This document shows, piece after piece, positions 52,397 to 61,238 of a DNA stretch of 64,000 nt. A model generated the notes under the pieces. That model was not told the origin of the DNA. It saw only the letters and a program-made list of their open reading frames with translations, and made no database searches. A program made the translations under genes and the position numbers. The stretch comes from Paracoccus laeviglucosivorans (GTDB lineage: Bacteria > Pseudomonadota > Alphaproteobacteria > Rhodobacterales > Rhodobacteraceae): positions 307,198 through 371,197 of the forward strand of contig NZ_FXTK01000002.1 in the NCBI RefSeq assembly GCF_900182695.1. Direction: 5' to 3'. The first letter of the stretch is position 1, and each line of letters opens with the position of its first letter.

Positions 52397-54685
52397 ATGG
52401 CAAAAGACGAATTCGTCGGCAAGAAATCCGCTGCAGCGGGTGGCTGGGGCGCGCTGAAAAGCTGCGGACGACGGCTGATGGAGGCGCGCCGTCCTTTGTC
52501 CGGTGCCCGCACCATGCTCAAGGCGAACCAGCCAGACGGGTTCGACTGCCCCGGCTGCGCATGGGGTGACCCGGAACACGGCTCGTCGTTCGAGTTTTGC
52601 GAAAACGGGGTCAAGGCCGTCGCATGGGAGGCGACCCGCAAGCGCGTCACGCCCGATTTCTTTGCCACCCATAGCGTGACCGAACTTCGCGGATGGAGCG
52701 ATTACGAATTGGAGCAGCAGGGTCGGCTGACCGACCCGCTGCGTTACGACCCGCAGACCGACCGTTATCACGCGATCGACTGGGACACGGCTTTTGCCGA
52801 AATCGGGGCAGCGCTGAAGGCGCTGGATCATCCCGACCGGGCCGAATTCTATACCTCTGGCCGCGCCAGCAATGAGGCGGCGTTTCTATACCAGATGTTC
52901 GTACGGCTTTACGGCACGAACAACTTTCCCGACTGCTCGAACATGTGCCACGAAGCCAGCGGGGTCGCGCTGATCGACGCCATCGGCATCGGCAAGGGCA
53001 CGGTTCAGCTTGAGGATTTCGAGAAAGCTGACGCGGTTTTCGTCTTTGGCCAGAACCCCGGAACCAACCATCCTCGGATGCTGGCCGATCTGCGCAAGGC
53101 GACCGCGCGGGGCTGCAACGTCGTCGTGTTCAATACGCTGAAGGAAAAGGGCCTGATGCGGTTCGCCGATCCGCAGAACAAGGTCGAGATGCTGCTGGGT
53201 GGCAGCAAACCCACCTCGACCGATTATTTCCAGCCCCGGCTGGGCGGGGATATGGCGGCGGTACGCGGCATGGCCAAGGTGGTATTTGCCGCAGATGATG
53301 CGGCGCTGGCTGCGGGCAATCCTTCGGTGCTGGATCACGCCTTTATCGGTCAGCACTGTGACGGGCTGGACGATTGGCGTGCCGTGGTCGAGGCGACCGG
53401 TTGGCCGCAGATTGAGGAGCAATCGGGTCTGAGCCGCGCCCAGATCGAACGCGCAGCGGCGGTCTATCTGGCAGCGGACAGCGTGATTGCCACTTGGGCG
53501 ATGGGGATCACCCAGCACCGCCATTCCGTCCAGACCATCCGAGAGATTGCCAATCTGTTGTTCCTGCGCGGGAATATCGGGCGCGAAGGTGCGGGACTTT
53601 GCCCCGTGCGCGGCCATTCCAACGTGCAGGGCGACCGCACCATGGGGATCGACGAAAAGGCGCCTGCCGCCCTGATCGACGCGATGGAGCGGGAACTGGG
53701 CGTCGCTTTACCGCGTGCCGAGGGTCACAACGTCATCGCGGCAATTGGGGCGATGCTGGGCGGCTCGGCCCGCGCATTCATTGGGCTGGGCGGCAATTTC
53801 GCCCGCGCGACGCCGGACAGTGCGCTGATCGCCAAGGCGCTGATGGGGTTGGACCTGACGGTGAACGTCGCAACCAAGCTGAACCATTCGCATCTGCTGC
53901 CGGGGCGGAAAAGCTATATCCTTCCGTGTCTTGGCCGGACCGAGATCGACCGAAATTCGCAAGGCACGCGCCAGATCGTCACCGTCGAGGACAGCATGAG
54001 CATGGTCCACGGATCGGGTGGGATCAACCTGCCCGCCTCCAAGGCGCTGAAATCCGAGGTGGCGATCATTGCAGGCATCGCGCAGGCGACAGTCGGCAAT
54101 GGCGTCGTCGATTGGCAGGCTTTGGGCGACGACAATGACAAGGTGCGCGATCTGATCGGACGGGTGCTGCCGGGGTTTGCGGATTTCAACACCCGAGTCC
54201 GCCAGCCGCGCGGTTTCTGGCTGCGCAATCCGGCGGCGGAACGCGAATGGCGCACGCCGACGGGGCGGGCGAATTTTGCGGCGCATCCCCTGCCGCAGCA
54301 GACCGAATGGCAGCGGGTGCAGGGGCAGGCGGGCCGTTTCGTCCTGCAGACCTTCCGGTCGCATGACCAATACAACACCACGATCTATGCGCTGGACGAC
54401 CGCTATCGTGGCGTCTACGGCGAACGGCGTGTGGTATTCATGAACGCCGACGACATGCGCGCACTGGGGGCGGAAACCGGCGATCGCGTTGACCTGACCG
54501 GCCCCGACGAAGACGGGGTCGAGCGGCTGGCCGAGGATTTCCGCCTTGTGCCCTATGACATGCCGCAAGGCTGCGTCGCGGGATATTACCCGGAGCTGAA
54601 CCTGCTGGTCCCGCACGGTGCCTATGGCGAAAAAAGCTTCACGCCCACATTGAAATCCGTGATCGTCACCATCCGCCGCAGATGA
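52397..54685 (+). CDS. FdhF/YdeP-type molybdopterin oxidoreductase
   Basis: This 762-aa member of the molybdopterin oxidoreductase superfamily, YdeP group, has GFDCPGCAWGDPEHGS near residue 55 (the group-typical Fe-S or cofactor site), SGRASNEAAFLYQMFVRLYG, FGQNPGTNHPRM and PVRGHSNVQGDRTMG in the catalytic domain, and a C-terminal MopB dinucleotide-binding domain (RSHDQYNTTIYALDDRY). In E. coli YdeP is linked to acid resistance; its reaction is unknown. The start at 52397 has only a weak ribosome site. It overlaps the next small gene by 4 bases. Confidence 0.88.
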   Translation: MAKDEFVGKKSAAAGGWGALKSCGRRLMEARRPLSGARTMLKANQPDGFDCPGCAWGDPEHGSSFEFCENGVKAVAWEATRKRVTPDFFATHSVTELRGWSDYELEQQGRLTDPLRYDPQTDRYHAIDWDTAFAEIGAALKALDHPDRAEFYTSGRASNEAAFLYQMFVRLYGTNNFPDCSNMCHEASGVALIDAIGIGKGTVQLEDFEKADAVFVFGQNPGTNHPRMLADLRKATARGCNVVVFNTLKEKGLMRFADPQNKVEMLLGGSKPTSTDYFQPRLGGDMAAVRGMAKVVFAADDAALAAGNPSVLDHAFIGQHCDGLDDWRAVVEATGWPQIEEQSGLSRAQIERAAAVYLAADSVIATWAMGITQHRHSVQTIREIANLLFLRGNIGREGAGLCPVRGHSNVQGDRTMGIDEKAPAALIDAMERELGVALPRAEGHNVIAAIGAMLGGSARAFIGLGGNFARATPDSALIAKALMGLDLTVNVATKLNHSHLLPGRKSYILPCLGRTEIDRNSQGTRQIVTVEDSMSMVHGSGGINLPASKALKSEVAIIAGIAQATVGNGVVDWQALGDDNDKVRDLIGRVLPGFADFNTRVRQPRGFWLRNPAAEREWRTPTGRANFAAHPLPQQTEWQRVQGQAGRFVLQTFRSHDQYNTTIYALDDRYRGVYGERRVVFMNADDMRALGAETGDRVDLTGPDEDGVERLAEDFRLVPYDMPQGCVAGYYPELNLLVPHGAYGEKSFTPTLKSVIVTIRRR

Positions 54686-54972
54686 CCGATCCGGCGGAAT
54701 GGGAGGCGCTGACCGAAGCGTTGATGACCCACCCCGCGCTTTCCGGGATCGGCGCGGGTCTGCTTGCGGCGGTGCATCTGGGGCTGGCGCGGGACAGCCG
54801 CCGCTTTGCGCAGCAATTCGGGCTGTCCCACGCGCTTGTCATGCGCGAATGCGCTGAACTTGCAGAACGCGGCCTGATCGTGGCGACCATGCCCGAGGGG
54901 CGGGCGCCACGCTATGATCTTGCCCTGTCGCCCGCGGGTCTGGCGGCGATGCAGGCCGCGTCAATCGGTTGA
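54682..54972 (+). CDS. Small winged-helix protein coupled to the YdeP-type gene
   Basis: This 96-aa protein has a probable winged helix-turn-helix: RRFAQQFGLSHALVMRECAE as the HTH and LIVATMPEGRAPRYDLALS as the wing. It is similar in shape to PadR/MarR-type domains but shorter, with no dimer extension. Its ATG overlaps the stop of the YdeP-type gene (ATGA), so it is translated with it. It could be a local autoregulator. The family is not certain. Confidence 0.75.
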   Translation: MTDPAEWEALTEALMTHPALSGIGAGLLAAVHLGLARDSRRFAQQFGLSHALVMRECAELAERGLIVATMPEGRAPRYDLALSPAGLAAMQAASIG

Positions 54973-54981
54973 CGACCCCAT

Positions 54982-55956
54982 TCATCCCGCGATCTGCCGG
55001 GCTTTCTCGACCAGAACCTCGGCCTGCCTGATCGAGGCATAGTCGATCAGGCGTCCGTCCAGCGACACCGCGCCCTTGCCCTCGGCCTCGGCCTTGGCCA
55101 TGGCCGCAAGGATGCGCTCGGCCCGGTCGACTTCCTTGGCGGATGGACTCATCACCTCATTGGCCAATGCGATCTGGCTGGGATGGATGGCCCATTTGCC
55201 CTCACAGCCCAGAACGGCGGCGCGATAGGCCGCGGCCTTAAAGCCCTCGGGGTCTGAAAAGTCGCCGAACGGGCCGTCAACCGGGCGCAGGCCATTGGCG
55301 CGTGCGGCGACGACCATCCGCGACAGCGCGTAGTGCCACATATCGCCCCAGTGCACGTTCCGCGCGCCATTCGCATCGGCATCGGTCAGGACCGAGTAGA
55401 GTTCGTTCACGCCGCCGATGACCGTGGTGCGGGCGCGGGTGCTGGCCGCGTAATCGGCCACGCCGAAATGCAGGCTTTCATTGCGCTTTGACGCGGCCGC
55501 GATTTCATCGACGTTCTTCATGCCAAGCGCGGTTTCGATGATATGTTCGAAACCGATCCGCTTTTTGAAGCCCATCGCATCTTCGATCTGCGTCACCATC
55601 ATGTCCACGGCATAGACATCGGCGGCGGTTCCGACCTTGGGAATCATGATCAGGTCCAGTCGTTCACCCGCCTGTTCGACCACATCCACCACGTCGCGAT
55701 ACATGTAATGCGTATCAAGGCCGTTGATTCGGATCGACATGGTCTTGCTGCCCCAGTCGATCTCGTTCAGGGCCTTGATGATGTTCTTGCGCGCCTGCGG
55801 TTTTTCGTCAGGCGCAACCGCGTCCTCCATGTCCAGAAAGATGACGTCGGCGGCGGAATCCGCTGCCTTTTGAAACATTTGCGGCTGACTGCCGGGCACG
55901 GCAAGTTCGCTGCGGTTCAGGCGTGCGGGGGCTTGTTCGATCGCGAAGAAACTCAT
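54982..55956 (-). CDS. mclA: L-malyl-CoA/beta-methylmalyl-CoA lyase
   Basis: This 324-aa HpcH/HpaI-type TIM-barrel lyase has NRSELAVPGSQP near residue 15, VIFLDMEDAVAPDEKPQAR (metal-binding Asp/Glu) and IGFEHIIETALGMKNVDEI, typical of malyl-CoA lyases of Rhodobacteraceae and methylotrophs. In the serine cycle it splits malyl-CoA to glyoxylate and acetyl-CoA. ATG 55956 has AGGAG upstream. It lies downstream of the LuxR-type regulator on the same strand, and just across from the serine cycle operon whose malate thiokinase makes its substrate. Confidence 0.92.
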   Translation of the reverse strand: MSFFAIEQAPARLNRSELAVPGSQPQMFQKAADSAADVIFLDMEDAVAPDEKPQARKNIIKALNEIDWGSKTMSIRINGLDTHYMYRDVVDVVEQAGERLDLIMIPKVGTAADVYAVDMMVTQIEDAMGFKKRIGFEHIIETALGMKNVDEIAAASKRNESLHFGVADYAASTRARTTVIGGVNELYSVLTDADANGARNVHWGDMWHYALSRMVVAARANGLRPVDGPFGDFSDPEGFKAAAYRAAVLGCEGKWAIHPSQIALANEVMSPSAKEVDRAERILAAMAKAEAEGKGAVSLDGRLIDYASIRQAEVLVEKARQIAG

Positions 55957-56004
55957 GGTAGATGCTCCTGCCGGGATGGGAATACCGCCAAAGAAAGGCG
56001 CAAG

Positions 56005-56040
56005 ATAATTTCCGGTCAAGAAGAAATTATTACCGAAAAT
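56005..56040 (-). promoter_or_regulatory. Nested inverted repeats upstream of malyl-CoA lyase
   Basis: ATAATTTC (56005-56012) and GAAATTAT (56023-56030) are perfect 8-bp arms around a 10-base spacer. An overlapping pair, ATTTCCGGT (56008-56016) and ACCGAAAAT (56032-56040), matches in 8 of 9 bases. They lie about 50-85 bases before the malyl-CoA lyase start and just past the regulator's stop. They could be a regulator site or a weak terminator; there is no clean T-run in the leftward direction. Confidence 0.55.
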
Positions 56041-56723
56041 TACCTTTCGCCCTCGGCGTTCTCTTTGTGTCCACCGCTTTCAGCAATATTTCCACCCGGA
56101 CGATTGGAGTAGAAAAAGGCGATGGCCTGCGCGCGGCTTTTTACGGAAAGCTTGTCGTAAAGGTTGGACAGGTGGAACTTGACCGTGTTCATCGAGATGC
56201 CCAATTCGCGCGCCAGTTCGCGATTGGTCAGCCCCTTGGACAGCGCCGCCAGCATGTCCAATTCCCGCCGCGACAGAGTTTGCATCGGGTTCCGGTTCAG
56301 CTCGCGCACATCCAGATAGGGAAAGACCATCTTGCCTGCCGCGACCGAGATGCAGGTGTCCAGCAGCGTCTCGACCGGATCGCTGCGCGAGACGAAGCCA
56401 GCCGCGCCCGCCGCCAATGCGCCCAGATGCGCGTCGCTGCCTTGCTGACCGTAGATCACCATGCGCGGCGCGTGCGGCATTTCACGCAGCAGCGACAACA
56501 GTTGTGCCGCACCCATCGCGGGCAGTGCCCAGTCGATGATCCCCACTTCGGCGGGCACGCGCCCGACATTGGCCAGGAACCCCTCGGCCGTTGAGGAGGT
56601 CGATAAAAGCGAGAATCGGCTGTCATGGACGAACAGTTCGGACATGGCGGACATGACCAGCGGATTTCCGTCCGCGATGGCGATATTGACCGCCTTTTGC
56701 AGGCTGCTGACGGTTCGGATCAT
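56040..56723 (-). CDS. LuxR-type response regulator of the serine cycle locus
   Basis: This 227-aa protein has an N-terminal receiver domain (about 12-130) with the phosphoacceptor Asp64 in GIIDWALPAM and Asp18 in IADGN, and a C-terminal LuxR HTH (about 155-215, TLSRRELDMLAALSKGLTN and GISMNTVKFHLSNLYDKL). It belongs to the NarL/FixJ group. No sensor kinase gene is nearby. It sits between malyl-CoA lyase and the divergent sgaA operon, so it probably controls both. The usual serine cycle regulator of Methylorubrum is the LysR-type QscR, so this would be a different solution. Confidence 0.87.
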   Translation of the reverse strand: MIRTVSSLQKAVNIAIADGNPLVMSAMSELFVHDSRFSLLSTSSTAEGFLANVGRVPAEVGIIDWALPAMGAAQLLSLLREMPHAPRMVIYGQQGSDAHLGALAAGAAGFVSRSDPVETLLDTCISVAAGKMVFPYLDVRELNRNPMQTLSRRELDMLAALSKGLTNRELARELGISMNTVKFHLSNLYDKLSVKSRAQAIAFFYSNRPGGNIAESGGHKENAEGER

Positions 56724-56903
56724 AATTCCGCCACCTTGGTCCTAGGCCAAAGTCTGAGCTTTTGCGACATGATCTTGCTCCCACCAATCCGGGTAGGAAA
56801 TATACTACCCATTTAGATACCCGTTTGCAGCATAATGTTACGTTGCGAGTTTTTGGAAGATGCGTTTCGTTAAGTTAAACATATTTAACCAACAGGAAAC
56901 CTC
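56724..56903. promoter_or_regulatory. Divergent promoter of the serine cycle operon with two inverted repeats
   Basis: GGGTAG-GAAATATA-CTACCC (56791-56810) is a perfect 6-bp-arm dyad about 94 bases before the sgaA ATG. GTTAAA-CATA-TTTAAC (56874-56889) is a second perfect dyad in the leader, just before the AGGAAA ribosome site. The first is a natural site for the LuxR-type regulator; the second could act on transcription or on translation of sgaA. Confidence 0.6.
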
Positions 56904-58151
56904 ATGGCCGAAGTGGTTATCTTCCCGCAACTGGAAATTCCCGACACGATCGCGGCTGGACCCGGTCCGGGGAATACCGATCCGCGTGTTCTGCAACGTT
57001 TTGCCAGCGCAGGCATGGCCGATCACATGCAGGCCGACGTCCTGCGCGGCATGGTAGAATGCAAGCTGATGCTGCGCGAAATCATGGGCACGCGAAACAT
57101 TCACACCTTCGGCGTGGCAGGCACGGGCTGGAGCGGGCTGGACTGCCTGTTCAGCGCGGTGATGCCTGGCGACACGGTGGTCGTCTTCAACAACGGCACG
57201 TTTTCCGGGATCGACGGGCTGACGCTGCGGATGAAAGCCGCGACGGCGGATGAGCTGGCGGCATCGCCGCTGGATCCCAAGCCCGCTTCGGTCACGGTGG
57301 TGCAGGTGCCGCATGGCCAGTCGGTCACGGGCGATGTCGTGCAAACGGCGCTGGCGCAGCACAAGCCCAAATGGGCGGTGATGACGCATTGGGAAACCGG
57401 CTCGGGTCGGATCAACGATCTGCAGGGCTTCTCGGATGCGTGCCTTGCGCATGGTGCTATGGGACTGGTCGATGCCGTGTCGTCGCTGGGGGTGGAGGAT
57501 TTCCGCATCGACGACTATCCCGGCGTCGCGGGCTGGGCATCCTGTCCGCAAAAGGGCATCTGCTGCCTGCCGCTGACCTATGCGCCGGTGTCCTTTACCG
57601 ACGCCTATATCCAGAACCTGCGCCAGACAGGCTGCCGCACCTTTGTGCATCACCCGATCCTTGAGGCGCGGCACTGGGGCATCATCGACGGCAAGGACGC
57701 GGAAAAGGGCACCTATCACCGCACCCACAGCGCCTATGCGGTTGCTGCATTCCACGAAGCCCTGCGCATCACGCTGCAGCAGACCGTCGCCGGACGCGCG
57801 AAATCCTATGCCTTCCACGAGGCGGCGCTGCGCGATGCGGTGACGGCGGCGGGCTGCAATGTCACGTCGAACATGACGTCGCTTGTGGTCTTGAACCTGC
57901 CCGACAGCCTGAAGGGCCGGGAAATGGAGCTGGTGCAGGCCTGCCGCGCCAGGGGTTTCGGCATCTGGCCCACGCTTTCTGAACCGGTGCAGGTCCGCAT
58001 CGGCATCCTGAACCTGCTGAACGAACGCGCGATTACCGATATCGTCACGCGCTTCGTCGGCCAGATGAACGACATGGGCGCGGATGTGGACATGGGTCCG
58101 ATCAGCAAGCGCCTTGAGCAGCATTACCGGACCGCCGTCGCCGCGGAATAA
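56904..58151 (+). CDS. sgaA: Serine-glyoxylate aminotransferase (divergent class V)
   Basis: This 415-aa fold-type I class V aminotransferase has [14 protein letters not shown] near residue 18, [14 protein letters not shown], the pyridine-binding Asp190 in [10 protein letters not shown] and the PLP Lys217 in SCPQKGICC. It transfers the amino group of serine to glyoxylate, giving hydroxypyruvate and glycine in the serine cycle. It is quite different in detail from the recalled Methylorubrum SgaA, but its place as first gene before mtkA-mtkB-hprA-ppc-glyA makes the role very likely. The beta-hydroxyaspartate cycle enzyme BhcA was considered, but its partner genes are absent. Confidence 0.83.
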   Translation: MAEVVIFPQLEIPDTIAAGPGPGNTDPRVLQRFASAGMADHMQADVLRGMVECKLMLREIMGTRNIHTFGVAGTGWSGLDCLFSAVMPGDTVVVFNNGTFSGIDGLTLRMKAATADELAASPLDPKPASVTVVQVPHGQSVTGDVVQTALAQHKPKWAVMTHWETGSGRINDLQGFSDACLAHGAMGLVDAVSSLGVEDFRIDDYPGVAGWASCPQKGICCLPLTYAPVSFTDAYIQNLRQTGCRTFVHHPILEARHWGIIDGKDAEKGTYHRTHSAYAVAAFHEALRITLQQTVAGRAKSYAFHEAALRDAVTAAGCNVTSNMTSLVVLNLPDSLKGREMELVQACRARGFGIWPTLSEPVQVRIGILNLLNERAITDIVTRFVGQMNDMGADVDMGPISKRLEQHYRTAVAAE

Positions 58152-58179
58152 ACAGGCACGTCTTTGGGAGGAGGCGAAG

Positions 58180-59376
58180 ATGGATATTCACGAATACCAG
58201 GCCAAGGAAATTCTCAGCCAGTTCGGCGTGGGCATTCCGCAGGGTGCGCTGGCCTATAGCCCCGAACAGGCGGCATATCGCGCCCGTGAAATCGGCGGCG
58301 AGCGCTGGGTCGTCAAGGCGCAGATCCATGCCGGCGGGCGCGGCAAGGCGGGCGGTGTCAAGGTCTGCAACAGCGACCACGAGATTCAGGCCGTGACCGA
58401 AGACATGTTCGGCCAGAAACTGGTCACGCATCAGACCGGCCCCGAAGGCAAAGGCATTTACCGCGTCTATGTCGAAGCCGCCGTGCCGATCGCGCGCGAA
58501 ATCTATCTGGGCTTCGTTCTGGACCGGGCGACGCAGCGTGTCATGATCATCGCCAGCAGCGAAGGCGGGATGGAGATCGAGGACATCTCGGCCGAAAGCC
58601 CCGACAGCATGATCCGGGCGGTGGTGGAACCCGCCGTGGGCCTGCCCGAATTTCAGTGCCGCGAGATCGCCTTTGCCCTGGGCATCAAGCCCGGCATGAT
58701 CCAGCAGATGGTCCGCACCCTGCGCGGCTGCTATCGCGCACTTCGCGAACTGGACGCCACCATGGTCGAGGTGAATCCGCTGGTTCTGACCGGCGATGAC
58801 CGGGTGCTGGCACTGGATGCCAAGATGGCATTCGACAACAACGCCCTGTTCCGCCACCCGCAGATCATGGAGCTGCGCGACAAATCGCAGGAAGATCCCC
58901 GCGAATCCCGCGCTGCCGACCACGGCCTGTCCTATGTCGGGTTGGAAGGGAATATCGGCTGCATCGTGAACGGGGCGGGCCTTGCCATGGCCACGATGGA
59001 CACGATCAAGCTGGCGGGCGGTGAGCCTGCGAACTTTCTGGACATCGGCGGCGGTGCGACGCCCGAACGCGTGTCCCGCGCCTTCCGGTTGGTCATGTCC
59101 GACAAGAATGTGCAGGCGATCCTGATCAACATCTTCGCGGGCATCAACCGTTGCGACTGGGTGGCCGAAGGCATCGTGCGCGCCCTGCGGGACGAACCGA
59201 TCGACGTGCCCGTCGTGGTGCGACTGGCCGGAACGAATGTCGAAGAAGGCCAGAAGATCCTTGCGCAAAGCGGCCTGCCGCTGATCCGCGCGACGACCCT
59301 GATGGAGGCCGCAGAACGCGCCGTGCAGTCATGGCGCGCCGACCAGAACCGCAATCCGAACCTGAAGGTGGTGTGA
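58180..59376 (+). CDS. mtkA: Malate thiokinase (malate-CoA ligase) beta subunit
   Basis: This 398-aa SucC-like protein has an ATP-grasp domain: [16 protein letters not shown] at the start, [19 protein letters not shown] (nucleotide site) and [19 protein letters not shown] (metal ligands). The C-terminal CoA-ligase domain has [13 protein letters not shown]. With its alpha partner it makes malyl-CoA from malate, CoA and ATP. ATG 58180 follows a strong GGAGGAGG site. The serine cycle neighbours separate it from a TCA-cycle succinyl-CoA synthetase. It overlaps mtkB by one base. Confidence 0.92.
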   Translation: MDIHEYQAKEILSQFGVGIPQGALAYSPEQAAYRAREIGGERWVVKAQIHAGGRGKAGGVKVCNSDHEIQAVTEDMFGQKLVTHQTGPEGKGIYRVYVEAAVPIAREIYLGFVLDRATQRVMIIASSEGGMEIEDISAESPDSMIRAVVEPAVGLPEFQCREIAFALGIKPGMIQQMVRTLRGCYRALRELDATMVEVNPLVLTGDDRVLALDAKMAFDNNALFRHPQIMELRDKSQEDPRESRAADHGLSYVGLEGNIGCIVNGAGLAMATMDTIKLAGGEPANFLDIGGGATPERVSRAFRLVMSDKNVQAILINIFAGINRCDWVAEGIVRALRDEPIDVPVVVRLAGTNVEEGQKILAQSGLPLIRATTLMEAAERAVQSWRADQNRNPNLKVV

Positions 59377-60257
59377 TGAGCATTTTCCTAGAACGCGAAA
59401 CCAAGGTCATCGTCCAGGGCATCACTGGCAAGATGGCGCGCTTCCACACCAAGGAAATGCTGGATTACGGCACCAATGTCGTGGGCGGCGTGGTCCCCGG
59501 CAAGGGCGGTGAGAAGGTCGAAGGCGTCCCCGTCTTCAACACCGTCAAGGAAGCCGTCGCCGAAACCGGGGCCGAGGCCACGCTGGTCTTTGTCCCGCCG
59601 CCCGCCGCCGCCGACAGCATCATGGAGGCTGCGGACGCAGGCATCCGTTACTGCGTCTGCATCACCGATGGCATCCCGGCGCAGGACATGATCCGCGTCA
59701 AACGCTACATGTATCGCTATCCCAAGGAACGCCGCATGATCCTGACCGGCCCGAACTGCGCCGGAACGATCAGCCCCGGCAAGGCGATGCTGGGCATCAT
59801 GCCGGGCCACATCTATTTGCAAGGCAATGTGGGCATCATCGGCCGTTCCGGCACGCTGGGGTATGAGGCGGCGGCGCAGCTGAAGGAACGCGGCTTGGGT
59901 GTGTCCACCAGCGTCGGCATCGGCGGCGACCCGATTAACGGATCATCTTTCCGCGACGTGCTGGAGCATTTCCAGAACGACCCCGACACCCACATCATCT
60001 GCATGATCGGTGAAATCGGTGGTCCGCAGGAAGCCGAGGCGGCGGAATATATCCGCGACCACATCACCAAGCCCGTGGTCGCCTATATTGCCGGTCTGAC
60101 CGCACCCAAGGGCCGCACGATGGGCCATGCGGGGGCGATCATCTCGGCCTTTGGGGAAAGCGCGGCGGAAAAGGTCGATATCCTGACGGCGGCAGGCGTG
60201 ACCGTGGCCGAAAACCCGGCCGTGATCGGGGAAACCATCGCCCGCGTCATGCAATAG
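59376..60257 (+). CDS. mtkB: Malate thiokinase (malate-CoA ligase) alpha subunit
   Basis: This 293-aa SucD-like protein has the N-terminal CoA-binding domain (VIVQGITGKMARFHTKEM), GPNCAGTISPGKAMLG and GRSGTLGYEAAAQLK. The phosphorylated His is in KGRTMGHAGAIIS. It carries the phospho-His intermediate and CoA site of malate thiokinase. Its ATG at 59376 overlaps the mtkA stop by one base (TGATG), securing 1:1 synthesis. Confidence 0.93.
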   Translation: MSIFLERETKVIVQGITGKMARFHTKEMLDYGTNVVGGVVPGKGGEKVEGVPVFNTVKEAVAETGAEATLVFVPPPAAADSIMEAADAGIRYCVCITDGIPAQDMIRVKRYMYRYPKERRMILTGPNCAGTISPGKAMLGIMPGHIYLQGNVGIIGRSGTLGYEAAAQLKERGLGVSTSVGIGGDPINGSSFRDVLEHFQNDPDTHIICMIGEIGGPQEAEAAEYIRDHITKPVVAYIAGLTAPKGRTMGHAGAIISAFGESAAEKVDILTAAGVTVAENPAVIGETIARVMQ

Positions 60258-60266
60258 GGGACCGTC

Positions 60267-61238
60267 ATGGCAAAACCTCGCATTCTTGTGACCCGCCGCT
60301 GGCCTGCGGCGGTCGAGGCGCGGTTGGGCGAGATTTTCGACGCCCGGCTGAACCTTGACGACAAGCCCATGGGGTCCGGTGATTTTCGGGCCGCCATGCG
60401 GGAATATGACGCCATCCTGCCGACGGTGACCGACAAGATCGGTCCCGACGCGCTGGAGGTCGAACGCCCGCAAACCCGCATCCTTGCCAATTACGGCGTG
60501 GGTTACAGCCATGTCGATCTGGAACAGGTGAACCGCCACGGCATTGTGCTGACCAACACCCCTGACGTCCTTAGCGAATGCACTGCCGATCTGGCGATGA
60601 CCCTGATGCTGATGGTGGCCCGCCGCGCGGGCGAGGGGGAGCGTGAGTTGCGGGCGGGCGAATGGACCGGCTGGCGCCCGACCCACATGGTCGGAACCAA
60701 GGTGTCCGGCAAGGTGCTGGGCATCGTGGGCTATGGCCGCATCGGTCAGGAAATGGCCCGCCGCGCCCATCACGGCTTTGGGATGAAGGTCATCGTCTTC
60801 AACCGCAGCCCCATCGCGCCCGAGGTTCTGGCGCAATGCAATGCGGTGCAGGTCGATACGCTGGACGATCTGATGCCGCTTTGCGACTTCGTCTCGTTGC
60901 ACTGTCCGGGCGGGGCGGAAAACCGGCACCTGATCAACGCCCGCAGACTTGGGATGATGCGACCCGATGCGTTCCTGATCAACACCGCGCGCGGCGAGGT
61001 GGTCGATGAAATCGCCTTGTCGCAGGCCTTGTGGTTCGACGCGATCGGCGGCGCGGCGCTGGATGTGTTCGACGGAGAGCCGAAGATCAACCCGACGCTA
61101 AAGGATTGCGACCGTCTTGTCATGCTGCCGCATCTGGGCAGCGCGACCCGCGAAGCCCGCGAGGCGATGGGTTTTCGCGTCATCGACAATCTTCAGGACT
61201 TTTTCGCAGGACGCGCGCCGCGCGACCGGGTGAACTGA
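60267..61238 (+). CDS. hprA: Hydroxypyruvate/glyoxylate reductase
   Basis: This 323-aa D-isomer-specific 2-hydroxyacid dehydrogenase has the NAD(P) motif VLGIVGYGRIGQEMARRA, catalytic Arg in INTARGEVVDE, Glu in DGEPKINP and His in LPHLGSATREARE. In the serine cycle it reduces hydroxypyruvate, made by SgaA, to D-glycerate. It starts 9 bases after mtkB and its stop overlaps the ppc start by one base. Confidence 0.92.
   Translation: MAKPRILVTRRWPAAVEARLGEIFDARLNLDDKPMGSGDFRAAMREYDAILPTVTDKIGPDALEVERPQTRILANYGVGYSHVDLEQVNRHGIVLTNTPDVLSECTADLAMTLMLMVARRAGEGERELRAGEWTGWRPTHMVGTKVSGKVLGIVGYGRIGQEMARRAHHGFGMKVIVFNRSPIAPEVLAQCNAVQVDTLDDLMPLCDFVSLHCPGGAENRHLINARRLGMMRPDAFLINTARGEVVDEIALSQALWFDAIGGAALDVFDGEPKINPTLKDCDRLVMLPHLGSATREAREAMGFRVIDNLQDFFAGRAPRDRVN

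Noticed and set aside
56904..58151. Possible BhcA (beta-hydroxyaspartate cycle aspartate-glyoxylate aminotransferase)
   Set aside because: Paracoccus has such an enzyme, but its partner genes (aldolase, dehydratase, imine reductase) are absent and the downstream genes are all serine cycle enzymes.
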